A stretch of DNA of 64,000 bases from NCBI RefSeq assembly GCF_023273895.1, contig NZ_CP096883.1, positions 1,178,001 through 1,242,000 of the forward strand, read 5' to 3'. Source of the DNA: Sphingobacterium sp. PCS056. Lineage in GTDB: Bacteria; Bacteroidota; Bacteroidia; Sphingobacteriales; Sphingobacteriaceae. The translations under genes were made by a program, and so were the position numbers. The notes beneath the pieces were generated by a model. That model ran no database searches. It was not told the DNA's origin and saw only the letters and a program-made list of their open reading frames with translations. Below are positions 43,638-52,582 of the stretch, piece after piece. How positions within the stretch are numbered: position 1 is the first letter of the stretch; every line of letters starts with the position of its first letter.

Positions 43638-44558
43638 ATGAGAGGACTAGTAACAAAATCTACGGGTAGTTGGTATCAGGTATTGGGTGAAGATGAGCAA
43701 CGTTATGACTGTCGTATAAAAGGAAAATTTCGTACAAAAGGGATTAAAAGCACCAATCCTGTCGCTGTTGGTGATTGGGTTCATTTTGAAGTGGAGCCTG
43801 ATCTTGAAAGTGCTGTCATTAATGAATTAGAACCTAGACGTAATTATATCATTCGTAAATCTGTCAACTTATCAAAGCAAACACAGATCATTGGTGCTAA
43901 TTTAGATCAAGCTTTTTTGGTTGTAACATTAGCATCTCCGCCTACATCACTTGGTTTTATCGATCGTTTTTTGGTTACCACAGAAGCATATAGCATTCCT
44001 GCAGTTTTGATTTTTAATAAATTGGATTTATTTAGTGAAGACGGATTAGCTATTTTACAAGATTATAAAAGTATCTATGAACATATTGGCTATCCATGTT
44101 ATGAAGTGTCGGCACTGAATGGGATGAATATAGATCAGTTAAAAGACCTTCTGAAAGATAAGACGACACTAATTTCAGGACATTCTGGTGTAGGTAAATC
44201 AACTTTAATTAATGCGATTGTGCCTGAATATGCTGTTAAGACAGGAGACATTTCGGATTGGTCTGATAAAGGGAAGCATACGACAACATTTGCTGAAATG
44301 TATGATCTCCCATTTGGTGGAAAACTTATTGATACGCCAGGTATTCGCGAATTGGGTATTGTAGACATTGAAAAGCAAGAGTTATCTCACTTTTTTCCTG
44401 AAATGCGTGATCTGATGAATCAATGCCGATTTGACAATTGTAGACATGTCAACGAACCGGGATGTGTGGTTATGGAGGCGGTTGAAGCTGGTGAGATCGA
44501 ATCATCCCGTTATGATAGCTATCTCAGTATCTATCATAACGAGAATAATCGGATGTAA
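43638..44558 (+). CDS. rsgA: Ribosome small subunit-dependent GTPase RsgA
   Basis: 306 residues from the ATG at 43638 (MRGLVTKSTGSWYQVL, the usual start of the OB domain); an upstream ATG at 43545 would run into the polA promoter region. Circularly permuted GTPase: G4 NKLD comes before G1 GHSGVGKST (near residue 180) and G3 DTPG. A C-terminal zinc finger uses C-x4-C-x-H-x5-C (CRFDNCRHVNEPGC). It helps maturation of the 30S subunit. It is divergent from polA and ends two bases from the convergent gene at 44561. Confidence 0.96.
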   Translation: MRGLVTKSTGSWYQVLGEDEQRYDCRIKGKFRTKGIKSTNPVAVGDWVHFEVEPDLESAVINELEPRRNYIIRKSVNLSKQTQIIGANLDQAFLVVTLASPPTSLGFIDRFLVTTEAYSIPAVLIFNKLDLFSEDGLAILQDYKSIYEHIGYPCYEVSALNGMNIDQLKDLLKDKTTLISGHSGVGKSTLINAIVPEYAVKTGDISDWSDKGKHTTTFAEMYDLPFGGKLIDTPGIRELGIVDIEKQELSHFFPEMRDLMNQCRFDNCRHVNEPGCVVMEAVEAGEIESSRYDSYLSIYHNENNRM

Positions 44559-44560
44559 TA

Positions 44561-46972
44561 TTAATTTTTTGAAATAAAATCTTGTAAATAAGTACATTCT
44601 CGGACTGCTGTTTGATAAAAAACAGTCTTTTGATATTGATTTTTTAGTTGATGAAAGTATTTGTTTTGGATTGCAAATTGATAAAATGGATTGTCATGAC
44701 TACTTTCGTAATAGGTCCATCGCATATCATCTTTTAATTCAAATTCTTTTTGCTCACATTTTGCTAACATAAATGTACACTTCGCTTTGAATTCGGGAGT
44801 TGAACCCAACTCTCGGGCTTTTAAGTACCATTCTTTGGCAGTTTTAGTTTGTGTGTAGTTTCGTTCCCAATATTGACTTGGTCTGGCATTATTGTCATAC
44901 GATGACCACTGGTAAGATACGAGAGACCATGCATTGCCGTAAGTACTTGTTTGGTAAATGCCATTTGCTAAATGAAAATAATAATCTGCTTTTTTACTAT
45001 TATTTTTTTCTTCATTTATTAAAGACTGGAACTTTAACATACGTGCTGCGTACTCGAGTTTAGTCATACCAGAAGTTCCAATTCTTTTTGGATAGTCATT
45101 GATCGTCGTAATAAATGGATCTGGAGCTATTGTCTGGTCTGTATACCAATTGCTATATTCTTTGGATTTATATGTACCAGGTAGTCTTTTTAATGTTTTT
45201 ACAGCATTCTTAAAATCTAATTCTCTCAAATAGGCGGTACCGATCAATTCGGTTAAATAATTCTTATTTATTTTTTTGATATCTTCTAGTAAAAATTGAA
45301 CCATTTTTGATGGTTTATCAGGCGTTAAAATATATTCCTGAATTCTTAACAATATTTGTGGAGTTAAATTGTCTTGCCAAAACTGGATAGTGCTATATTG
45401 CATATTATTTTCAAGTGTATCATTCACATGACCATAGTGATAAAAAGTATCACCTTTTACTGCAGCCAGGCTTGCTAGAGCAGTATCTCCTTTAATCAGA
45501 TATTGATTGACAACGATATTTTGTATGATATTTTTAGCAATGAGGCTGTAAGAGCTATTTTCAAATGCATTCCAATAACTTGGATTTTCAGATTTATTTT
45601 CTTTACGTGCCTTTTCTTGTAGCCACTTTAAGGTTGAGATCAACTGATTTTCATTTAATGTTTTATTCGCTTCCCAGTCTTTCAGTTGGGTTAACATATC
45701 TGTTATTCGTAATTGATCTTTAAGATTTTCATTCAGAGATTTAATGTCTACCTTTTTGATGTAGTTCTTTGCTAAATCATTTTCTGCATTAAGCCAGCTT
45801 AAATAAGCTGCTGTGATTAATCCTAATTGTGGTTGAACATATTTTTTATCTTTATAGAGTGAGATAGCAAGTGCTCTAACATCTTGGAGGTGTTTTTGAA
45901 TATCTTGTGTTTGTCCATCATTATACCCATTTGTGCTACTGCGACCTAGTGTATTGGGTTTGATGAAATAGTTTTCAATTTTATTGACTTCGCGCGTTAG
46001 GAGTACAGCATTAATCGTATTTGCTGGGTCTAGTTGATAACAGTTTTTAAGATATGTTAAGTTGATATTGCTGTTATTAAAACCAATAATTGCATTGATA
46101 TTGAACTTGTCGGCTTTAGTTTTTGCATGTGCTAATATTTCGGAGTCTGTAGTCTGAATATAATGGAAGTTGTTATAAGCTAATATTCTTCTTTCGGGTG
46201 ATTGTGTAAAAACTTTAGAAAATAAGAAAGCTGCTTTTGCTGGATCGCCATTTTTTCTGGTAGCGCCGGCATAATTAGATAGAGCCCATCCTAGGATAGG
46301 AGATTTTGACTTTGAGCGTGCTATGTATTTCTCATAAACCATCATACTTTTTTCATATTCTTTTGCAAAAAGAAATAACCTTGCAGCCTGATATGCATAG
46401 CGCAGTGCGATGAAGTGATTGTCTTTGTCGTTAGAAATTTTACTTTCAGCTTCTACTGCAAATTGATTTATTTTATCAAAATTACGTTCATCTGGACTCC
46501 ATGGATCCTGAGCTATATTAGTAATAGGTTCTTGATCTTTTGTAAAGATGAAATAATCCCATTCCGACTTATTTTTTGGAAGTAGTAAGCTCTGAACAAA
46601 GGTGTTATTTTGTAGCGAATCAGGTAGATTTTTTAAGGCATCATTTTTTTTAAAAATCTGTATTGTTTCTGCGTTGTATTGATACATAAGAGCGTACACA
46701 TCCTCACTTTTGACCTGGCTGCCAAGGTGATCAATCCAGTCTGCCACGTTGACCATCGCTTCAGAAATAGGTTCTTGTTCGGTATAGAGAAATTGATAAG
46801 GGATAAATTGAAAGGCTGAATAGCTATTGTCCTCCAAATTGGGGAGAAAATAGGTTTTTTGATTGTCGTATGGATCCATCTCAGGACCGCAAGCGATATT
46901 AATCGCAATCTCACTGAAATATAGGGAAAGTGTTGTGCTAAAAAGCAGCAATGACTTCTTGTAAATCTGCAT
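44561..46972 (-). CDS. Large exported helical-repeat protein of unknown function
   Basis: I do not recognise a characterised homologue. 803 residues with an N-terminal signal-like segment (KKSLLLFSTTLSLYF...) ending near IACGPEMDPYDN; the cysteine at 28 is not in a good lipobox. The body is helical and TPR-like, with a clear unit around residues 195-250 (ALRYAYQAARLFLFAKEYEKSMMVYEKYI, WALSNYAGATRKNGDPAKAAFLFSKV) and motifs rich in Trp, Tyr and Asn. The frame starts inside the preceding gene (35-base overlap), so the two are translationally coupled and probably act together in the periplasm or at the outer membrane. See findings. Confidence 0.7.
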   Translation of the reverse strand: MQIYKKSLLLFSTTLSLYFSEIAINIACGPEMDPYDNQKTYFLPNLEDNSYSAFQFIPYQFLYTEQEPISEAMVNVADWIDHLGSQVKSEDVYALMYQYNAETIQIFKKNDALKNLPDSLQNNTFVQSLLLPKNKSEWDYFIFTKDQEPITNIAQDPWSPDERNFDKINQFAVEAESKISNDKDNHFIALRYAYQAARLFLFAKEYEKSMMVYEKYIARSKSKSPILGWALSNYAGATRKNGDPAKAAFLFSKVFTQSPERRILAYNNFHYIQTTDSEILAHAKTKADKFNINAIIGFNNSNINLTYLKNCYQLDPANTINAVLLTREVNKIENYFIKPNTLGRSSTNGYNDGQTQDIQKHLQDVRALAISLYKDKKYVQPQLGLITAAYLSWLNAENDLAKNYIKKVDIKSLNENLKDQLRITDMLTQLKDWEANKTLNENQLISTLKWLQEKARKENKSENPSYWNAFENSSYSLIAKNIIQNIVVNQYLIKGDTALASLAAVKGDTFYHYGHVNDTLENNMQYSTIQFWQDNLTPQILLRIQEYILTPDKPSKMVQFLLEDIKKINKNYLTELIGTAYLRELDFKNAVKTLKRLPGTYKSKEYSNWYTDQTIAPDPFITTINDYPKRIGTSGMTKLEYAARMLKFQSLINEEKNNSKKADYYFHLANGIYQTSTYGNAWSLVSYQWSSYDNNARPSQYWERNYTQTKTAKEWYLKARELGSTPEFKAKCTFMLAKCEQKEFELKDDMRWTYYESSHDNPFYQFAIQNKYFHQLKNQYQKTVFYQTAVRECTYLQDFISKN

Positions 46973-47990
46973 AACTATAATTGGATATTACTTCTGGTGC
47001 TAAATGATAAAATATAATTCTGTTCTCTTTTCCTTGAAGTTCTTTCTTTAAAAATTTTGCTGTCGCTATCAATTGCTCTTTAGTAACAAATTCATGACGG
47101 ATCACATCTCCTTTTTTAAGATTGGCTTTTTGTAGATCTTGGTTTAGAATATATAATTCAGTTTTTGGATTTCTTGTAAAAAGGCCATTATCCTGAAAAT
47201 CTGATTGGTCAATATACTTGGATATTCCGATGTACTGTTGATCACGGAACGCGACATACCAATCAAAAAGTGGTAAAGCGATGTCTAATTGTAACGGATA
47301 GTTTTTTAATGTACCACTTAAATAGGTTGTTAAATCCTGCTGATTTAAAATGGAGTTATGATCACCAAATTGTCTCAAGTTGCCCATATTATAGCACATA
47401 AGTGTTGCTTTTTTAACAGGAGGGACACCATTTGTTTGAATATTTTTCACTTGGTGGAGTCGCAAAGTTGATGTTACTGTCACTTCATTTAGTTCTGGAA
47501 TTGTTTGTAAGAATTCGAGTAAATAAAAAAATTTATCTCTTGAACTTTTTGTCCAATCACAGTCTATTTGGAGTTCCTTGAACGCGTCTTTTCCTCCTTG
47601 CTTTACTTTTGCAGCTATAAAAGGTATCATTTTATGGGCAAGTCCTCTTATCTCTAGACTATCGAGCTCTGTAAATATTCTTTGGTTAATAAATACTACT
47701 GGAATAAGCTCCTGATTTTGATCCACAGTTTGTTCAAAAGAAATAGGTGATATGGGTGTGGGTTCAATTCCATTATCTGTAAAATCAATATCCATAACAC
47801 GTACGAACAGGGCATCGGATTTCAACTCTTGGACTATTTTTTGAGATATGGTGTCAGGTTTATAAATTGTTTTCCAGTAATAAAATCCTACAGGATGCTC
47901 TTTTTTTTGACAGGAAATGAGTAATATTATGCTAAATGCAGCGCATAAGAATATTTTTATTTTGGGAAATGCCATGGATTTTTTCTTCAT
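46938..47990 (-). CDS. Lipoprotein of unknown function, TIM-barrel-like
   Basis: 350 residues. A lipoprotein signal peptide ends at LLISC (cysteine 27); a start at the second Met (residue 6) is equally possible. The mature part contains HPVGFYYWKTIY, LFVRVMDIDF, a FKELQIDCDWTKSSRDKFFYLLEFL segment and LMCYNMGNL, which read as successive strands of a glycoside-hydrolase-like (alpha/beta)8 barrel; the QIDCDW segment recalls the DUF3142 family. The resemblance is from memory and not certain. It overlaps the start of the helical-repeat gene by 35 bases. A TACTTTTG box lies at 48037-48030 upstream. Confidence 0.65.
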   Translation of the reverse strand: MKKKSMAFPKIKIFLCAAFSIILLISCQKKEHPVGFYYWKTIYKPDTISQKIVQELKSDALFVRVMDIDFTDNGIEPTPISPISFEQTVDQNQELIPVVFINQRIFTELDSLEIRGLAHKMIPFIAAKVKQGGKDAFKELQIDCDWTKSSRDKFFYLLEFLQTIPELNEVTVTSTLRLHQVKNIQTNGVPPVKKATLMCYNMGNLRQFGDHNSILNQQDLTTYLSGTLKNYPLQLDIALPLFDWYVAFRDQQYIGISKYIDQSDFQDNGLFTRNPKTELYILNQDLQKANLKKGDVIRHEFVTKEQLIATAKFLKKELQGKENRIIFYHLAPEVISNYSYADLQEVIAAF

Positions 47991-48105
47991 GAATGAATCG
48001 TTATGAATATGATTTTATTGAAAATCAAACAAAAGTATCGATAAGTTGTTTTGTTTAAGTTTAAAATAACCAAATAATTTACACTAAGATAAGGAGAGCA
48101 TTTTA

Positions 48106-49908
48106 ATGAAGACAGTTTGGAAATGGGTTATCGGCATCGTTGTGACGCTGTTAATAATGCTTGGCGGTGTCGTTTGGTATTTTAGTGTACACTGGAAGCC
48201 TCTATTGGACCAAAAATTTAAAGAACTTGTGGTCGCTTCAACAGATAGCTTGTATACTGTTGATTATGATGATTTAGATATTAATCTGGCTTTAGGAAAT
48301 GTTACGGTTAGTAATCTTGTGCTTAGGGCAGATAGTAATGTGTATAGACAATTAGAGAGTGTTAAAAAAGCGCCGGATAATCGCTTTCAAATCGAAGTGA
48401 GTAAATTAAAATTTCGAAATTTCTCGATTAAAGATATGCTCATGAATAAGGAGCTTTATCTCAAAAATGTTGTATTGGATACGCCAATTATCCATATGAT
48501 CAATGAATATCACTCATACAATGATACTGCATCTACCGAAGTCAAAAAACCGTTATATGATAAAATTAAAAATACCTTAAAAAGAATTCAAATATCTGGA
48601 ATAGCATTGAATGGGGTTAATTTTAAATATTCTCAACTCCAAAAAAATATCTATCAAGATTTTGAATTAAAAAAAGTCAATATAAAGATCCAAGATGTAT
48701 TGGTAGACTCTACATCAATATTAGATGTGAGTCGATTTTACCACACGAAAATGGTTGATATAGAAGTTCCTGGTTTTACTTATAAAACATCGGATGGCTT
48801 TTATAAAATAAACTTTGATAAGTTAAAGATCAATACAAAAGAACGCAATATCTTATTGACAAAGGTCGCCTATCAACCACTTTTGAATAAAGCTGACTTT
48901 TATAAAGCAAAAGGAAAGGGGGGGAGTTATATTGTGATGAAGTTTGACACAGTGCGTTTCGAATCTTTCGATTTTAACGATTTGATCCGCAATAAGAAAA
49001 TATATGCGGCAAAGGCACAATTAAAAAATGGTCGATTGGATATTTACTCGGATAAGCATTATAAATCCACTCCGTTGAATAAAATTGGAAGATCTCCTCA
49101 TCAGGCTTTATTACATATGAAGACGCATATGGCAATAGATACAGTATTAGTTCAGAATGCTGATATAAGTTATTCAGAGCTGAGTGAAAAATATAATCAA
49201 GTCGGGAAGATCACATTTGATAACAGCTATGCAACGATTAGTAATATGACAAATGATGCAGCCAGTTTGATCAAAAATAAATGGATGCGCGTCGATGTGA
49301 TTACAAAAGTGATGAATAGCGGGAGGTTGCATGTTTTATTTGGATTTGATATGACATCTAAAACAGGTTTTCATACTTATAAAGGCACTGTTGGAGCGAT
49401 GAAAGCTCCTGCATTTAACCAAATTTTACGCCCGCTACTGAATGTCGAAATTACTTCTGGTAATATCAAAAAAATAGCGTTTGATATGGAAGCAACTGAT
49501 CACAGAAATTGGGGGAAATTTAACTTTGATTATGATGATCTGAAAATTGCTATTTTAGAAAAGAAAGAAGATGGTACACATAAAAAGAAAGGTCTGGTTT
49601 CTTTATTGGTTAATGAGCTTCTTGTAAATGGAAGTAATCCCAACCTTTCGGGAGAATATATTATTGGAAAAGTAAATTGGCATAGACACCCTGAGCATAC
49701 TTTTTTCAAGACTTTGTGGCAAAGTTTATTGGATGGTATCAAACAGTGTGTTGGATTGAGTAAACAAAGAGAAGCAAAATTAATGCGTTCTGCTGATCGA
49801 GCGCAGCATACGCTTGAAAAGGCAAATACTGTTGTTGGTAAAACAAAGAGCTTTGTCTCAAAGCTTTTCAAAAAAGATAAAGACAGCGAAGATAAAAAAG
49901 AGAAATAG
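48106..49908 (+). CDS. AsmA/DUF748-like membrane-anchored protein
   Basis: 600 residues with one N-terminal membrane anchor (WVIGIVVTLLIMLGGVVWYF) and a long periplasmic region. The repeated pattern of strands such as YDDLDINLALGNVTVSNLVLRAD, VSKLKFRNFSIKDMLMNKELYLKNVVLDTPIIHMI, and a second half around KLKINTKERNILLTKVAYQP is typical of AsmA-like repeating beta-groove proteins that shuttle lipids between membranes. A basic, coiled tail (about 560-600, ending KKDKDSEDKKEK) would be periplasmic. No neighbouring gene clarifies the cargo. Single gene, divergent from the lipoprotein operon. Confidence 0.7.
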   Translation: MKTVWKWVIGIVVTLLIMLGGVVWYFSVHWKPLLDQKFKELVVASTDSLYTVDYDDLDINLALGNVTVSNLVLRADSNVYRQLESVKKAPDNRFQIEVSKLKFRNFSIKDMLMNKELYLKNVVLDTPIIHMINEYHSYNDTASTEVKKPLYDKIKNTLKRIQISGIALNGVNFKYSQLQKNIYQDFELKKVNIKIQDVLVDSTSILDVSRFYHTKMVDIEVPGFTYKTSDGFYKINFDKLKINTKERNILLTKVAYQPLLNKADFYKAKGKGGSYIVMKFDTVRFESFDFNDLIRNKKIYAAKAQLKNGRLDIYSDKHYKSTPLNKIGRSPHQALLHMKTHMAIDTVLVQNADISYSELSEKYNQVGKITFDNSYATISNMTNDAASLIKNKWMRVDVITKVMNSGRLHVLFGFDMTSKTGFHTYKGTVGAMKAPAFNQILRPLLNVEITSGNIKKIAFDMEATDHRNWGKFNFDYDDLKIAILEKKEDGTHKKKGLVSLLVNELLVNGSNPNLSGEYIIGKVNWHRHPEHTFFKTLWQSLLDGIKQCVGLSKQREAKLMRSADRAQHTLEKANTVVGKTKSFVSKLFKKDKDSEDKKEK

Positions 49909-49933
49909 AACAAAATCAAATTGATTGCAAATG

Positions 49934-49949
49934 AGTTTCACGTGAAATA
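49934..49949. promoter_or_regulatory. parS: Putative parS chromosome-partition site
   Basis: AGTTTCACGTGAAATA matches the widely conserved bacterial parS sequence TGTTTCACGTGAAACA at 14 of 16 positions, including the full central 12-bp palindrome TTTCACGTGAAA. It is located in the 96-bp intergenic gap between the AsmA-like gene and ktrB. It would be bound by ParB, encoded elsewhere. I saw no second copy in this window. Confidence 0.75.
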
Positions 49950-50004
49950 TCACTGTAATTTGATCGCTGCTCTTTTTCCTAAGTTATGAGTATGTTTGTG
50001 ACAG

Positions 50005-51792
50005 ATGGGGTCAATATTGAGTTTTTTAAAGTTCGTCTTTAAATATAAAAACGGCGTTGTGGATCAGATTATGTTGTATGTCAGCATGATCTGTGCTTTT
50101 GCTGTTATTTTTAATGTAGGATACGTGCGAGATCCTGAATTAGCAGATCTCCTAGATCGTATCATTCATGTGATGTTCTACGCTTTATTTATCATGACGG
50201 GGCTTCGTACAGCGTCGTCTATTTTTGCATTAAAGAAAATTGAAGTAGAACATTATTCGGGTTTAGTCATATTGACTTATTTCACCGTGATTATCATTGC
50301 ACGATTTGCAAGTATTCCCGCTGTGGATTTATTTGGAAAAGATCAGTGGATTTATTTAGGAATATATCTTGTGTTTATTACAGAATTATCTAAGAGTACT
50401 TTATTTTTTGATAATTTCTATTTTAATCCTACGATTTTATTTGTGATCAGTTTTTTCGCATTGATTTTAATAGGTACGGTTTTATTGATGCTGCCTAGGA
50501 CAACATTGCAAGCTCCTCTAAGTTTTATAGATGCCTTATTTATGGCGACAAGTGCGGTGTGTATTACTGGATTATCGGTAACTGATATTTCGACTAACTT
50601 TTCTCTTTTTGGACAAACTATTATCCTCGTTTTAATACAGATTGGTGGATTGGGCATCATGACGTTCACGGGATTTTTTGGTTATTTTTTTTCTGGTGGA
50701 TTTTCTTTTAAGAATCAATTGATGTTTGGGGAAATCCTTGGTGAAAATAAAGTGGGTTCCGTTGTCAAAACACTATTAACTATTATTTTTATAACCTTAT
50801 TATTTGAGCTTCTTGGTGCATTATTAATTTTTAGCACATTAGACGCAACTCTTTTTCCATCTCTAGGAAATCAAGTTTTTTTTGCTATTTTTCATTCTAT
50901 ATCTTCTTTTTGTAATGCTGGATTTTCCATATTAACAAACGGAATAACAAACGATGGCTATAAATACAATTATAATTTCCAGTTGGCTTTATCTGTTTTA
51001 TTTATACTTGGAGGATTGGGCTTTGGAATTGTATTGAATATATATTCTTATGTTAAGGATTCTACCGTGTATTGGTACCATCGTCTTATTACAAAGAGAA
51101 ATTATAAGCACAAGGCCTGGAATTTTAGTTTCAATTCTAAGTTAGTTCTACTGTGTAATGCTATTATTATTGTCGTTGCAACGGTATTCTTCTTTTTATT
51201 AGAAAGAAATAAAACACTTTCGTTGGAACATGGGCAGGTTGGAGAATGGGTGACTTCATTTTTTATGGCGAATGCTTCTCGTTCTGCGGGATATAATAGT
51301 GTTGATTTATCGTTTATATCCATGCCGACAGTTTTACTCATCATTCTGCTGATGTGGGTTGGAGCCTCACCAGGTTCTACAGGTGGAGGTGTGAAAGTAA
51401 CGACCATAGCTGTATCCATTATGAATATCATAGCCTTAGCTAGAGGAAAGGAGCATATTGAGCTTTTTAAAAGGCGTATAGCGAGTGAATCGGTTCATAA
51501 GGCCTTTGCCATTATTTTATTATCCTTATTTACAATAGGTATTAGTTTTATGCTCTTGGTGTTTTCGGATCCGGATAAGAGTTTTAAAGCATTATTGTTT
51601 GAATCGGTATCAGCGTATACGACTTGCGGACTTAGTTTGGGAATTACGCCATCTTTAAGTGTTGCAGGGAAATTTATTGTGATGGTGACCATGTTTGTTG
51701 GTCGGGTGGGCACTTTGACTTTATTAGTTGCTTTTATTAAGAATATAACACGGAGGAATTATACTTTTCCTGAGGAAAAGATACTCTATTAA
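50005..51792 (+). CDS. ktrB: Potassium uptake channel subunit (KtrB/TrkH family)
   Basis: 595 residues. The four selectivity-filter loops of the family are visible: AVCITGLSVTD, FCNAGFSIL, ASRSAGYNSVD and AYTTCGLSLG. Membrane segments surround each. Compared with standard KtrB (about 450 residues) it has an N-terminal extension of about 140 residues with four extra hydrophobic helices. It mediates K+ entry with the cytoplasmic gating protein KtrA, encoded ten bases downstream. Trk- or Ktr-type naming is a matter of taste; the adjacent small RCK protein favours Ktr. Confidence 0.92.
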   Translation: MGSILSFLKFVFKYKNGVVDQIMLYVSMICAFAVIFNVGYVRDPELADLLDRIIHVMFYALFIMTGLRTASSIFALKKIEVEHYSGLVILTYFTVIIIARFASIPAVDLFGKDQWIYLGIYLVFITELSKSTLFFDNFYFNPTILFVISFFALILIGTVLLMLPRTTLQAPLSFIDALFMATSAVCITGLSVTDISTNFSLFGQTIILVLIQIGGLGIMTFTGFFGYFFSGGFSFKNQLMFGEILGENKVGSVVKTLLTIIFITLLFELLGALLIFSTLDATLFPSLGNQVFFAIFHSISSFCNAGFSILTNGITNDGYKYNYNFQLALSVLFILGGLGFGIVLNIYSYVKDSTVYWYHRLITKRNYKHKAWNFSFNSKLVLLCNAIIIVVATVFFFLLERNKTLSLEHGQVGEWVTSFFMANASRSAGYNSVDLSFISMPTVLLIILLMWVGASPGSTGGGVKVTTIAVSIMNIIALARGKEHIELFKRRIASESVHKAFAIILLSLFTIGISFMLLVFSDPDKSFKALLFESVSAYTTCGLSLGITPSLSVAGKFIVMVTMFVGRVGTLTLLVAFIKNITRRNYTFPEEKILY

Positions 51793-51802
51793 TCAGATTG
51801 AT

Positions 51803-52489
51803 ATGAAATATATTGTTTTGGGACTTGGGCATTTCGGACGATCACTTGCTGTACATTTGACCGAATTGGGACATGAAGTGATTGGAGCGGATAAGAGTCT
51901 AATTATAGTGGAACAATTGAAGGATAAAGTGACACATACTGTTTGTTTAGATACAACAGACCGAGAAGCTGTTTCTTCTTTGCCCTTAAAAGATTGTCAT
52001 GCGGTTATTGTTGCAATAGGTGAGGATGAAGGTGCATCTTTATTGACTGTAGCTTTAATGAAGCAATTAAAAGTAAAGCGGATTATTGGACGAATTGTAT
52101 CTGATCTGCAGAAAACGGTACTTGAGGCTATGGAAATCGGCGAGTATATCATGCCAGAAGAAGAGGCTGCAGAAAGACTGGCTATGCGTTTGGATAATAT
52201 TGATATCGTGGATTCGTTTAAGGTATCGGATAAATATAGTATTATTGAAACTAAGGTTCCAGCAAGATATATTGGTATGACCCTTCGCGAAGCTAATCTT
52301 ACTAATCTATTTAAGGTTATCGTTATGACAACGCTAAAGATAACGGAGACCAAAGATCATATCAAAAAGAAGGAGGTGAAAGAGGCATCTGGAATAGCAA
52401 CTTCAGAAACTTTGCTGGAAGAAGGCGATATATTGGTTCTTTTTGGCGAATTGTCCAATATTAATAAGCTTATTCAAAAAGGTGAATAG
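51803..52489 (+). CDS. ktrA: Potassium uptake regulatory subunit (KtrA/TrkA, RCK)
   Basis: 228 residues: an N-terminal RCK/Rossmann domain beginning MKYIVLGLGHFGRSLAVHL (nucleotide-binding GLGHFG at residues 7-12) with the acidic D30 and the LDTTDREAV segment, then a C-terminal RCK_C domain ending EEGDILVLFGELSNINKLI. It binds ATP/ADP and often c-di-AMP to gate KtrB. Overlapping length and position fit a KtrAB pair. Confidence 0.94.
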   Translation: MKYIVLGLGHFGRSLAVHLTELGHEVIGADKSLIIVEQLKDKVTHTVCLDTTDREAVSSLPLKDCHAVIVAIGEDEGASLLTVALMKQLKVKRIIGRIVSDLQKTVLEAMEIGEYIMPEEEAAERLAMRLDNIDIVDSFKVSDKYSIIETKVPARYIGMTLREANLTNLFKVIVMTTLKITETKDHIKKKEVKEASGIATSETLLEEGDILVLFGELSNINKLIQKGE

Positions 52490-52582
52490 ATTAAATAAGT
52501 AGTGGGTTTGGAAAATAATATAAATTGTAAAATCAAATGTATATTTTTGGTTTTCGTAAGTTTTAATAACCTAATAATATAG

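Noticed and set aside
43526-43640. Long ATG starts of polA (43624) and rsgA (43545), which would overlap
   Set aside because: Both families start at the inner codons (GTG 43528 and ATG 43638); the overlap is an artefact of longest-frame calling.
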